DNA from: Icerya purchasi | Taxonomy: Eukaryota > Arthropoda > Insecta > Hemiptera > Monophlebidae | Length of the DNA stretch: 64,000 nt | Reading direction: 5' to 3' | NCBI GenBank assembly: GCA_039619475.1 | Contig: CM077116.1 | Span: forward strand, 276,287,258-276,351,257 | Shown here: positions 36,480 through 47,079 of the stretch, in pieces | Layout of the letters: every line of letters begins with the position of its first letter | Numbering within the stretch: the stretch's first letter is position 1 | The notes under the pieces: model-generated | What the model saw: the letters and a program-made list of their open reading frames with translations, nothing else | The model's database searches: none | What the model was told of the DNA's origin: nothing | Translations under genes and position numbers: made by a program

Positions 36480-38650
36480 ATTAAAATTAATTAATTCCCT
36501 CTAGGAAATTTGATGCGTGATGATCGTTGCATTGCAGACTTTCATAATAGTGAGAAAAATTCAGAACTATCCGAGAATGACCTGTATGCAGCCTGCAAAT
36601 CAAATGTACAAATGAATCGACTCGGGGGACAGATTCCGGAGTAGAATAATACCCAGGTAAAGAGGAAAGCCTTGACTGCACCATGTGGTAGTATTTTCTT
36701 TGGATCTGACTGTTTATAAATTTAATCTACTCTGCCCTAATCAGCTTTAACCTTAGAATAAAGGCCAAATGAAGGAATAAACGGTGACAATTCACTATTC
36801 AATGCGACAACCTTCGCTGCAGCATCGACAACCTCGTTCATAACAATACCACAATGACTGGGCACCCTGCAGAAACTTACATTTGTACACTCTTTGTGAG
36901 CAAATTAACACATTTATATTTGATTTCGTAAATAAAAGGGTGGCATTTGTAACTAAAAGCACTGTTATTCAACGTCATAAGTGAACTTAAACTATCGGTC
37001 CCTGTTAAATACTTTTGGCCTGTAATATGTATCTTTTAGACAGGATAGGCATTTCAGAAAGAACAAACCTCCAATGGGTATTTATTTTACATAGACTAAC
37101 GGCTAATGCAGGAAAGCGATAATTATAAATTTTCACCAAAAACCTATTATCCAGGATATATTTTTTAACAAATAAAGGACAAATGCTAGTCTTCACTTGA
37201 AGGCATGGGACGGAGGAAGAAAGAACATTTCTGGTAATAAATCTCAGACAAATGTTTTGTAGGATATTTACTTTTGTCACATTGCTTCTGGACGCAGAAT
37301 CATAAAAAAACGCGCCATAATCTAATCTAGCACGAATTAAGGACTTAAAAAGTAACTCCAGGACGAGCGGACCTCTTCCTCCCCTCATGAATTACTACTT
37401 ATTGATTTAAAAGAATTGAGTATTTCTAATATTTTTGCTTGTAAAATCTGTACATGTTTCGCCCAAGTCAGTCTGGAGTCTAAGCAAAGGCCTAAATATT
37501 TAACGTACGATTTTAGATGAATCGGTTCATTTCCTATATTTGAATATATCTGGGAGTTAATAATATAGATGCACGAAATTTATTTAGTCGCCTCGATGTG
37601 AAGTGCAAAGTTGGAAAGGGCTTCGGTGTAAATAGAAACCGCATTCTGATTCTCACGAAAACAATTTTTCATATTCTTATTTTTACTATAAACTACCAGA
37701 TTGTCCAGTTAAATTAAAAAGAAGGATAATGTACACGTTAAATATAGCAAAGGACTTAAAGCAGAACCTTGTGCTAAACCTTTATATGAGATTAATGTCG
37801 TAGCCGAATTAGAAGTCTGCTTAATGAAGTATAAAACTCTTTTTGTAAATAAATTACATATAAATTCGCTTAACTGCGCTGGAACACCTATCTTAATTAA
37901 TTGATCTAACAACAGTAGTAACTGAATATTATCAAACGCCCCTCTAACATCCAAGAAGGTGGCCAATAGATAGTTCTTACTGATAAAGGATACGTATACA
38001 TCATTAATGAAATGTGCAATACAATCAAGCGAACCCAGACCGGGTCTAAATCCATATATTACCAGTCAGCAAGATCTTCCGATTCTCAAGCCAAAGTACA
38101 ATTTCAAATGCTTTTCTAGGACATGATGCTAATGAAATAGGTCTGTAAAAAGTCGATATTGGAATAACTAAAAAACTTGTCCAGTGCTCAGGGATAGTTC
38201 TATCATGAATCAACTCATTTAAAATGGGCACAAAAGTTGACTTAGAGTTATCGCCCAGATTAGATAAAACAGAATAAGAAATACCACCTACTCCGGGAAC
38301 AGTATGCTTTTTTGCTGGTAAAGGAGTAAATAGCTCATCGCGGAAATTTAGTTAAGAAATACGGATTATCATCTATCGTGGGAGACCTAAGACCGTTGCA
38401 AAAGACGGTACATAAGATGGAAAGACTAAATGGGTAAACTCTTCAAACTAGCTGTGTCATCCGTTGTAGACAATACGTAGCTATTTTTGTTTTTAAATCG
38501 TTTCACTAGTGCTCATATATCTCGAATTGGAGTATGTCTATTGAACCTACCGCAGAAACTTATCCATGGCTCCCTTTTGGCTGTTTTTAATGTGGTTTGG
38601 TAGCAATTGTCCTTCAAAGGAGACAAACAAATTTGAAAGGAGCGATCATT
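36480..38650 (-). mobile_element. I-like LINE with RNase H, minus strand, decayed
   Basis: The fragments on the minus strand are collinear with an ORF2 that has an RT linker, RT, thumb, RNase H and a C-terminal tail. There is no clear A-tail at the 3' (low-coordinate) side, where TTTATTAAAATTAATTAATT precedes the last recognisable coding part. It lies 5' to 5' with the LINE at about 39052-41500, but the proteins differ enough to be separate families. Confidence 0.7.
36500..38620 (-). pseudogene. I-like ORF2: linker, RT, RNase H and tail fragments
   Basis: From N to C on the minus strand: TAKREPWISFCGRF then HTPIRDI near 38590-38525 (linker seen in I-type ORF2); LNELIHDRTIPEHWTSFLVI near 38225-38165; FYRPISLASC near 38150-38120; FLDVRGAFDNI near 37957-37925 (motif A); GLAQGSALSPLLY near 37775-37735 (motif B); LDNLVVYS near 37700, where the catalytic Y-x-D-D is altered to L-D-N; YLGLCLDSRLTWAKHV near 37500-37450; LLFKSLIRARLDYGAFFY near 37350-37290 (thumb); VSFCRVPSHCGIVMNEVVDA near 36885-36825 (RNase H end); and RLHTGHSR near 36590 (tail). 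Several frameshifts and the altered motif C show that it is dead. Confidence 0.78.
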
Positions 38651-39051
38651 TCCAATATATCTTTTACCGTATATTTAATATAAACGCTTTCGCTTCTTGA
38701 CGAGCGATACGATATGTCGGGATATATACCGTATAAGGGATTTAAGGTTAGCAGGTAGTTTGTGCTTGAGCCGCAGGCTTTGGAGTAATGGAGATAGGAC
38801 GAGAAAATGAGTAACAGAGATTAGGACGATGCATGAGGAGACTTGTCTTTTTAAATTCGCTTCTCTTAACAAAATAAAATAAAATAATCAATGCGCCTAA
38901 TGGTTAAAGTCTTATCTATTATAGAAAAAACTGATACTAATTCACATTTAGAAAACAATAAATGCCTTAAAGTTTAGCAAAATAGTTCGTGTTACTACAA
39001 TTTAAACAACTAAAAAAGACAGAAAAACTAAGGTAAAAGTTCTTTACTTTC

Positions 39052-41415
39052 TTGGGGATGATAAAAACAAATGGAAGATTTAGCGAGGTAAATATGCGGA
39101 ACATAAAAAAGATATTGAATGGTTTAAATTCCAATGAATTAATGAAGTTGCTGTCAATGGATCAATATTCTCACCCACTCATGTTGAAACATTTCTCTCC
39201 TTCCGCTAAAAGTCTTCTACTGCATATTTATAATCAAATCTGGTCCTCATCATCCATCCCTAACTCCTGGAAAACTGCTTTAGTAATCCCTGTTCTTAAA
39301 TCAAACAAAGATCCTTTCCTTCCTCAAAGTTACAGGCCAATTTCCTTAATATCGGTCCTTTCAAAAACTCTGGAAAAAATGGTGAATAGGCGTCTCTATT
39401 CCGTCCTAGAATCTTTGGAGATCCTATCTGCAATTCAGGTCGGTGGCCGTACATCAAAATCCGCAATTATGCACCTTCTGAGCCTCCAAAGGCAAATACT
39501 TACAGCCCAAAACAGAAAGCAATACTTATATTCGGTCTTTTTTGACCTTGAAAAAGCTTTCGACCGCGTATGGCGATATGGTGTGCTTACTAAGCTGAAG
39601 AACGCCGGAATCAGCGGAAACATGGGCAATTTCATCCTTAACTTTCTTTCTGATAGGGCGATCCGAGTTAGGATTGGCTCCAAAATATCTTCCTCCTTCC
39701 TTATCGAAAATGGTATTCCGCAAGGCTCAGCGCTGAGCGTAACATTGATTATTATACATAAATGATATGGCAGACTGTTCCAATGCGAGATCAATCCTTC
39801 AATCAACAATCAATAACTTGGAAATATGGGCTGATAACAATGGCCTGGAATTCTCTCCGACAAAATCCGTATGTGTGAAATTTCACAAGAGACGCCAGTG
39901 TGATCCCGATTCCGACATAACTCTTTTCCTAAGGAATTCACCACTCCCGTTGCTCCACACAATTAAATTCTTGGGTCTTGTGTTTGATGAAAAACTGTCA
40001 TGGTCACATCACATTCACCATCTTAAAAATAAATGCATGAAATCCTTAAATATACTAAAATGTCTGTCAAATCCGAAATATAGCATAGATCCTAAGCTCC
40101 TGCTAACTGTGTACAAATCTCTCACTTTAAGTAAATTGACCTATGGGTGCCAAGTTTATTCCTCATCAAACAAAGCACTCCTTAAATCACTTGACACAAT
40201 CCATCATACTGCTATACGAATTATCTTGGGAGCGCATAGGACGTCGCCATCGTTGGAAATCTGTTCACTAGCGGGCATCCCACCCTTAACGGTTATCCAA
40301 AATTCTTATGAAATCAGAGATTTATTTTACTGGTACCAAGCTAAATTACGCCACAACGATAATTCAGAAATCCCACTACCGTCTTTTCCGAACGATCCCC
40401 TCCCCAGTGTACTAGCCATCCTTAAGAAAAGAGGAATTAACTGGAACTCTGACCTTGCACATCAGCATGTTGAACTCCGAACTCCCCTGGGAGGATACTC
40501 CGATTGTTGCGGATTTATCTCTGCTGAGCGATCGCTCGGACCAGGATGTCATTCTGCCGTCCCAGTACGTGGCGGAAAAAATGCAACTTTTTCCCAGCTA
40601 CAGACAGCTGTATACAGATGGTGCCAAAGCAAACCCCCTCAATGGGTCCTCGCCGGTGGCTTGCGCCTACGAGGTGGAGGGAGTTGTTCATGCGGTTCGG
40701 CTCCACGACTTCTGTTCAGTGCTGGGGGGGGGAGCTGTATGGTATTTTCTGCTGCTTGAGAGAATATCTGCAGTCTTACCCCCAACGTCGAAATGCATTT
40801 CTAATCACAGATTCCTTACAATCGATTAGGACACTCCAGACACCTAAAACCTCTCACATATTATCTCGAAAAATAAAGCGCATCATTAACGTGCTTTTCC
40901 GGGCTGGCTCACAGGTAACATTCTTGTGGGTCCCGGGTCATACCGGTGTGCCGGGGAATGAGCGTGTGAACTTGGCTGCTAAGGCAGCAACATATAGTCC
41001 AATGCCCGAAGGTGCCCCTCTGCCTCAGCTGGGGCCACCCTTTTTTCAGCAACATAAGGCAGAGACATGGGAAATTATGTGGTCGGCTCACACATCATGG
41101 CTGCGATCCATTAAGGTGAGCACTGAGCCTTGGTGGCCACCGATATCCATGTCCCGCAGAGAGTTTGCAGCATTAACTAGACTCCGCATAGGGCACACAG
41201 CAATATCCCACAACTATGTGCTGGAAGGAACATCTCCTCCCTCTGCCTGTTCCATATGCAATTCCCCAATTTCACCAACCGCTGAACACGTTCTGGAACA
41301 TTGCCTGCCTGCAGGCACCTCCAACTTACCGACGGTTGCGTTGTCAAACGAACCAAAACAGGTCGAGGATATACTAAACCATATTAGAGCGGCTAACATA
41401 TTAAAACACTTCTGA
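39052..41415 (+). pseudogene. I-like ORF2 with RT motif C deleted
   Basis: Frame 1 (39052-39765) carries SWKTALVIPVLKSNKDP, SYRPISLISVLSKTLEKM, FFDLEKAFDRVW (motif A) and GIPQGSALS (motif B). The protein then jumps straight from a NDMAD-like string to SNARSILQSTINNLEIW (39767 on, frame 2). The segment that normally holds FADD is gone. Thumb blocks follow (TIKFLGLVFDEKLSW, KLTYGCQVY, ICSLAGIPPL). A second shift near 40460 leads to the RNase H start (LYTDGAKA near 40608), and a third at a nine-G run (40724-40732) to the rest: ELYGIF, FLITDSLQSI, VTFLWVPGHTGVPGNERVNL. The tail has RLRIGHTAISHNYVL and a CSIC..H..HC knuckle, ending at 41415. Confidence 0.9.
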
Positions 41416-41500
41416 TCCTGTACTGATCCATGTGCTGTAATAATCCCGGAAATTACACACAGCACATGGACCATATAAATTTAAGGGAAAAAAAAAAAAA
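39052..41500 (+). mobile_element. I-like LINE with RNase H, 5'-truncated
   Basis: The copy runs from the RT N-terminal region to a 13-bp A-tail at 41488-41500 and includes a short 3' UTR with the repeated word ACACAGCACATGGA near 41457. A possible short TSD is discussed as a finding (ATGGATCAAT at 39157-39166 and at the A-tail junction). The upstream part from 39052 also fits RT sequence, so the exact 5' limit is uncertain. Confidence 0.8.
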
Positions 41501-41504
41501 TGGA

Positions 41505-43630
41505 TCAATTTTACGGGAACAGAAAACTAGATGTACCCGATATTCACTTCTTGATGAACAGCCCTATCGAAATTATTATAGATCAACAAGGATAACAAGT
41601 AAGCTGCGTACAATGATGTGCCCGTTTTTACTGGTCCGTGGTTAAAAAATACCATTAGGAAGCTATAAAACGCGTAAAAAAGCAACCAAAAGAACACAAA
41701 ACATGTAAAAAAAAGGCCAAAAGAGATGTAAAAGGGTAAAAAAAAAGATTATATAAAGACGGTAAAAGGCGTAAAATGTGTAAAACTACGCCAAAAGTGA
41801 ATGATAATAAACTAATAAGAAGAAATTTAAAAATAAACGTAAAGAAAGAAAAAATAGGGCAAGAAAGTAAAATAATATTTAAAAAAAAAAAAAACGATCT
41901 CGGTACATTTTATGTCTTTAGTTTATCATTTTGTCAAATCAGAGTTTTTTTTAAGTACCTTTGGCTCTCTTTTTCCTAATCATTTTGCGATCTTCACTGA
42001 CGGTTCCAAAGGACCCAATGAGGTTTGTTCGGCCTTCTTTTGTACTTTCTTAGATTATTCTGAACCTTCGAATTTCCTTCCTTCTTTTTGACGAGCCCAA
42101 CTAAAAACGGAAAAAAACAAATATCGTACGTAAATACAATAAAAAAATTCGTATATTTGATTAAATAAAATGAAAACGTTATTTTTTCAAACACAAAGTC
42201 GTTCAATTAATAACGTAGGTATAAAAGCATACAATATATTATGATTAAATTGAATATATTGAAATTAAAAAAAAAAAATGATAACACCTGAATAGTTTCG
42301 CACTATATAATTCATGATCACACAATGGATTACTGTGATCATGAACGATATAGTTCGAAACTAGTCGGTGTTTATTAAAGTGCTTACAAAGTCATTCGAT
42401 CTATTTGAATTTTAAAAAAAATTTAAATTATAGAATCGTAAAATTTTCGGTTCTGACCTATGATCATTTAATAATTTGTTTTTACAGCAAGAATAACTTT
42501 CTTAGCTCGTAATTGAGTGGACCGTGCAAAAAACAATAATCTGCTTTAGCGCGAAAAATGTTCGACTGACGATGTCGTTTCTTCCTCGCTACTGTACACA
42601 CAAGACTGTGGATGAATTCTTCAAAACCGTTTTTGAAATTATCACACGCCAAAAATATTTTCTTAATATCAAATGCTGACTTATTAACGAAGTCATTCGA
42701 TTTATAACGATTAATTCGTTGGTTTATTCCGCCGAAATGTACCTCCTAAAGATTTTTTTAATGTATATGGGTGGTCTGCGATTTTGTTTATATTTATTAA
42801 TTGGGAAAATTTTTTAACGTCACAAATTTATCTTCGGTATAGCCTGAAATAATGTCGATTATTTTTTAAAATATAAATTCACATTAAAAATCAAAAATCT
42901 TCAACCAGCGATAATTTTTCTTTAAAAAAAAAACAAAAAAACTATCGTTCATCGCTTAAAACATGTGTGAACATGAATTGCCCGTATCGCAATATTATGA
43001 GCATAGGTAGCAATGCAAAAATTAAGAAGAAATATTTTTTTGAAAAATACAAAATTCTATTGAGATAACTGCATCTCAAGTACAATTAATAGAAGGGAAA
43101 AAAGAGAAACAGAAATCATTTTACAAAAATCTGCTGGATTGTACATTAATATTTTTAGGAAAACAAAGTTCACTCCGCAATGTACTTTCTGTATACAAAA
43201 TTAGCTGATCTGGGTGCGAGTAGTACACAAGCGTACGATAAAAACTAAAAAATCAACTTCAAAGTTGCTTCATCTGCTTTAGCGCTATCTATCGGTGTAC
43301 GGCTAAAACACAAGTAAACCACTACTGTATCCATGTTAGAGAACTGCACTCAATTCGCAAAGCGGTATCCATAGTTTTCGTTTAATTACTTATAGCCATT
43401 ATTTCGAGCGTTCACAGTGCTTGTGGTTTAATTCACTACAGGACAAAGTAATTAGTTTACCACTATGGTTTGTTTCTTAATCACGAAATTTAAGATGTAA
43501 AATGATCCATTCATTCGGCGCTATTATAATTATTCGAATTTTTACTTGTATTCGCAAGTACCGTCGGGGACTTTTTTAAACTGGCAATGTATCGTTCCGG
43601 ATATTCAACTGTAGCCTTTTCTGCTTCAAT
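41505..43630. other. unassigned AT-rich sequence with a hairpin
   Basis: No gene is supported. From about 41640 to 41900 the plus strand is A-rich with an irregular GTAAAA word. The rest is AT-rich without recognisable coding motifs. Confidence 0.5.
42284..42371. repeat. 88-bp imperfect hairpin
   Basis: The left arm ACACCTGAATAGTTTCG followed by CACTATATAATTCATGATCA pairs with the right arm TGATCATGAACGATATAG followed by TTCGAAACTAGTCGGTGT. There are a few mismatches and a loop of about 12 bases. Size and pairing resemble a pre-miRNA-like foldback or a tiny MITE; transcription is unknown. Confidence 0.75.
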
Positions 43631-43631
43631 A

Positions 43632-44205
43632 TAAGCCGAAATAAGACGAAGAATCGAAATAGCCAGAAGCGCCATGATAAGGATGACCAAGATTTGGAGG
43701 GACAATTCCATTAGGAAAAATGTCAAAATTGAGCTTGTCCAAACGCTTGTATTTCTCATTGTGCTATATGCAGCGGAGACGTGGACTTTAAAAAATATAG
43801 ACAGAAACAGAATCGACAATTTTGAAATATGGTGCTGTAGACGACTCCTTAGAATTCCATGGACAGCAAAACGTACAAACGAATCGGTGTTGCAGGAAGT
43901 CAGTGTCACACAAAGGTTGTGTCAATGATTGTCGCAATGAAACTGTATAAATTCTTCGGACATATAATAAGAAAGCGGGAAGGAATATTACGTTGGTCGT
44001 GGGGAAAATTAATGGAAAACGATCACCGGGGGACGTACACCTATGAGATGAGATATTGTGCTGCGTACAGCAGGATTGTCATTCTCACAATGCGTACAGC
44101 AATCAGAGGATCGTGACAAATGGAGGAAAATCACAAAATCATTGGCGGATTAAATGTTAATCAAGATACCCCCATCAAGGGTTACGACTGTAGATGATGA
44201 TACCC
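43632..44205 (+). mobile_element. 5'-truncated RTE-like LINE
   Basis: Only the RTE tail is present. It runs to ACTGTAGATGATGAT at about 44188-44202, a GAT-type terminal microsatellite as seen on RTE elements. The first recognisable codon is near 43635. Confidence 0.75.
43635..44153 (+). pseudogene. RTE ORF C-terminal half, two frameshifts
   Basis: The frame from 43635 reads AEIRRRIEIARSAMIRM, then IVLYAAETWTLKN and NFEIWCCRRLLRIPW. This matches the RTE region after the RT palm (R-x-x-IA+, Y-x-x-E-x-WT, E-x-W-x-x-RR-x-LRI-x-W). A shift near 43905 leads to KFFGHIIRKREGILRW. A further shift near 44110 leads to DKWRKITKSLAD and TAA at 44151-44153. The RT catalytic core is absent. It differs from the 13.8-kb copy, so it is another RTE subfamily. 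Confidence 0.85.
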
Positions 44206-44689
44206 CGCCTCGTGAAAACAGGGCGATCTTAAGAAAATGTTGCGAAAATGATAATTGTTGTTCTTGAATTTTTTTCGGCTTTCGCGAATCTGTTTTTATT
44301 TTCTTTTTTTTTTTTTTTTCTTTGTCGGACTTATCAACTATAGACATTATAACTCGGCTCAAGTGAAATATTTAAATATTTCAGTGTTGCGGCAGTTAAC
44401 TAGACTGCAATAGCTGCCTTCGGTAAATCACTGATATTTCTTACTCCATATGCGACTTTCATCCGTAACAATTTTGAAGGGTTTTCAGTTATTCGCAGGG
44501 TTCAATTTACGTCTTTTTCCGAATTTTCGAGTATAGCTAATTATCGAACGACGCGATTCTTTAATTATTCTGAACCAATTAACTGTCATAGAGCGGTTAT
44601 TTTCATTCGATATCAGTCAGAAATATCAAAATTTCCGAACTCGGAAGCAGGGCTTCTAACCAATGTTTCTTTCGCAGTGGCAAGAAATG
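44205..44689. other. unassigned sequence
   Basis: No gene is visible. There is a T-run at about 44306-44321. The block ends at the single upstream copy of CAACTTAATCA that flanks the Jockey insertion. Confidence 0.6.
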
Positions 44690-44697
44690 CAACTTAA

Positions 44698-45834
44698 TCA
44701 ATACTACCAGCGGTTGCTAAACTCTTAGAGAAATTGTTACTGAAACGTTTACTACCACTAGTTGGAGAACACCTTCCACTTCATCAGTTTGGATTTCGTA
44801 AAAAACATTCCACAATCGACCAAGTGCATCGGGTTGTAGCAATAATAAATAGGGCTTTGGAAGAAAAGAAGTATTGTTCTGTCATCTTCTTAGACATTGC
44901 ACAAGCATTCGACAAGGTGTGGCATGAAGGCCTAATCTTCAAGTTGAGTCATTTGCTGCCAGGTAACCTATGTCGACTGGTTAGGTCGTACCTAACAGAT
45001 CGGAAGTTCAGAATTAGTCATGAGCATGCTAAATCAACATTTTACAATATACAGGCTGGAGTTCCCCAAGGGAGTGTCCTTGGATCTCTCTTGTACCTTC
45101 TGTATACATAAGATTTGCCTGTAAATGATGATAGTACCACCATTGCAACATTTGCTGATGATACCGCTTTAATGGCTGTCGACCAGAATCAGGGTGATGT
45201 TACAAACAAGCTTCAGCAAAGGGTTGATTCGGTGTATAAATGGACTAGAAGGTGGAAGATTATGCTGAATGAGCAGAAATCCATCCACGTTCTCTTTACA
45301 CTACGTACTGCTAGTGATCAATACCGCATATATCTTGGTAATCAGGCGATTCCACAAGCTGATTCTGCAAGGTATCTAGGTATGCACCTGGATAAACGTA
45401 TGTCGTGGAAAGTTCATGTCAAAATGAAAGTGCAACAAATTAAAACCAAAGTACGACAATTGTACTGGTTAATCGGCAGACAATCCGTACCGGATACGTC
45501 CTGCAAACTATTATTGTACAAACAAATCATCAAACCGATTTGGACGTATGGAATTGCCTTATGGGGCTGTACTGCGCGTTCCAATCGAGAAATCATCCAG
45601 CGGCGTCAAAATATAATCTCACGTGCAATTGTAGATGCAAATCGATATTCACGTAATGATGATATTCATACGGATCTGCAAATGGCTACCGTCAACGATG
45701 TCATTAAGGAGTTTGCTCAGATACACGAGAAGCGTTTGCATAATCACGTAAATGTGGAAGCAATACAGCTGTTAGATACCGGCTATGACACCAGACGTCT
45801 CAAACGCAGACATCCATTAGACTTAGTGATCTAA
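44698..45834 (+). pseudogene. Jockey ORF2 reverse transcriptase with one in-frame stop
   Basis: This is the best preserved coding sequence in the window. In a single frame it reads FGFRKKHSTIDQVHRVV, then VIFLDIAQAFDKVWHEGLI (motif A), AGVPQGSVLGSLLYLLYT (motif B), a TAA at 45109-45111, IATFADDTALMAV (motif C, FADD intact), SARYLGMHLDKRMSWKVH, KPIWTYGIALWGC and a Jockey-like end DTRRLKRRHPLDLVI. Only the one nonsense codon interrupts about 378 codons, so this is a comparatively young copy. The 5' part (endonuclease, RT fingers) is lost. There is no RNase H, as expected for Jockey. Confidence 0.93.
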
Positions 45835-45982
45835 ATATATTTTTATGGAGTGAAGTCACTGGACTTATACTCCAAATAAGATTTAATTGTTAAACATTTA
45901 TTATTATTGGTACTTATTTAATTTAACGGTTAAGATTGTACCTTTATTATTAATATATATATAAAAAAAAAAAAAAAAAAAA
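44698..45982 (+). mobile_element. Jockey-clade LINE, 5'-truncated, with A-tail and TSD
   Basis: The copy begins inside RT (SILPAVAKLLEKLLLKRLLP) and includes the ORF2 C-terminus, a 125-bp 3' UTR and an A-tail of about 19 (45963-45982). The direct repeat CAACTTAATCA lies at 44690-44700 before it and at 45986-45996 after it. The last three target bases overlap the first readable codon. The right-hand copy of the TSD is the first unit of an 11-bp minisatellite. Confidence 0.9.
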
Positions 45983-45985
45983 TCT

Positions 45986-46215
45986 CAACTTAATCAAAAT
46001 CACAACTTAATCACAACTTAATCACAACTTAATCCCAACGTAATCATAACTTAATCACAACTTAATTACAACTTAATCCCAACTTAATCACAGCTTAATC
46101 ACAACTTAATCACAAATTAATCACAGCTTAATCACAACTAAATCACAACTTAATCACAACTTAATCATAACTAAATTACAACTTAATTACAACTTAATCA
46201 CAATTTAATCACACA
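45986..46215. repeat. 11-bp minisatellite, about 20 units
   Basis: The unit is CAACTTAATCA with variants such as CAACTTAATCC, TAACTTAATCA, CAGCTTAATCA and CAACTTAATTA. It follows the Jockey A-tail after three bases (TCT). The same 11-mer occurs once at the left side of the Jockey copy. After unit 1 a 4-6 base irregularity (AAAT) precedes the regular array. Confidence 0.95.
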
Positions 46216-46384
46216 TAGGGGAAGGACACAAAGTGAGCACACAAACACAACCGTATGACCTTTTGATCTCGTGTCACGTGTTGAGAGCTGAATTTAAAGC
46301 ATAACACTTTAAACCTCAAGCCATTTTTAAGAAACATTCAAAAGTGACAATGTCTTCATGTATGGAGACAGCCTGGATTGACGG

Positions 46385-46633
46385 GGTAGTATAGTGTCTC
46401 TCCATCAATTTAGAGAAGTAATTGCTTCATATATCCTGAGCCGTGTAACAGATATTGAGAAACCATGTAAACTTAAACGCAACAAACTGGAAAAGGGCAA
46501 ACGTTCAAACTGCACAGTTAGTTATAAAAATTATAGAGATAATGGTTAAACCAAGGGTGAAGCTAACAAGTTAGTAAAAGTAAAGCATTTACGAGATACC
46601 AAGAATCCACAATGTCCCAATATGGTTTATAAA
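46385..46633 (+). pseudogene. piggyBac transposase C-terminal remnant
   Basis: The frame that passes through 46397 reads SLHQFREVIASYILSRV, KRSNCTVSYKNYRDNG, a TAA stop, TKGEANKLVKVKHLRD and TKNPQCPNMVYK before TAA at 46631-46633. The F-R-x-x-I-A block followed by a basic stretch and a C-T-V-x-Y-K-x-Y-R / A-N-K-x-V-K-x-V / C sequence has the layout of the cysteine-rich tail of insect piggyBac transposases, but several cysteines are missing. An upstream TGA at 46379-46381 and the internal stop make it a pseudogene. This rests on pattern only. Confidence 0.55.
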
Positions 46634-46695
46634 TAATTCAATCGGATATCATTAAGTTCATTTTTATTGTTTATATGTGTATTGTAAATTTCTGT

Positions 46696-46829
46696 AAATA
46701 ATGACTACATAAAAATATGCATTAAGTATATCAACTCGTTATTGTTCATTTTTCATGCTATCAAATAATGACTACATAAAAATATGCATTAAGTATATCA
46801 ACTCGTTATTGTTCATTTTTCATGCTATC
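46696..46829. repeat. 67-bp perfect tandem duplication
   Basis: AAATAATGACTACATAAAAA and the following bases at 46696-46762 recur at 46763-46829 with no difference that I can see. It sits in the 3' non-coding part of the piggyBac-like remnant. Identity this high points to a recent duplication. Confidence 0.95.
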
Positions 46830-47079
46830 TTTATAATGATTTTCATTTGGGAATTAATAGGCATGTGTCTCCACACAATTTAAGTTATTTTTTAAGAGAA
46901 TGGATATATAATAAAGAAAAACATAATTTTCATTGTGATTAATATATCGTATATAAGCTCTGACAAAATATTTACAAATTGTCATTATTGCTACTTTTGT
47001 AGCAAAATAATTAGGTGATTTTAGTGACAGACACCGTCTCCATATATGGAGATATGCGGCTTTGACGCTCGTGTTAATT

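Larger units (their letters stand above)
46346..47077 (+). mobile_element. piggyBac-like element remnant (3' part)
   Basis: A transposase C-terminal remnant is followed by about 440 bp of non-coding sequence. That sequence ends in GCTTTGACGCTCGTGTTAA at 47077; reverse complemented it is TTAACACGAGCGTCAAAG, a plausible piggyBac end with a TTAA target site. A palindrome-like CTCCATATATGGAG lies just inside it. No matching left end was found; the minisatellite and the Jockey element lie on that side. Confidence 0.55.

Noticed and set aside
45986..46215. CRISPR-like array
   Set aside because: The units are directly adjacent 11-mers without spacers, so this is a minisatellite.
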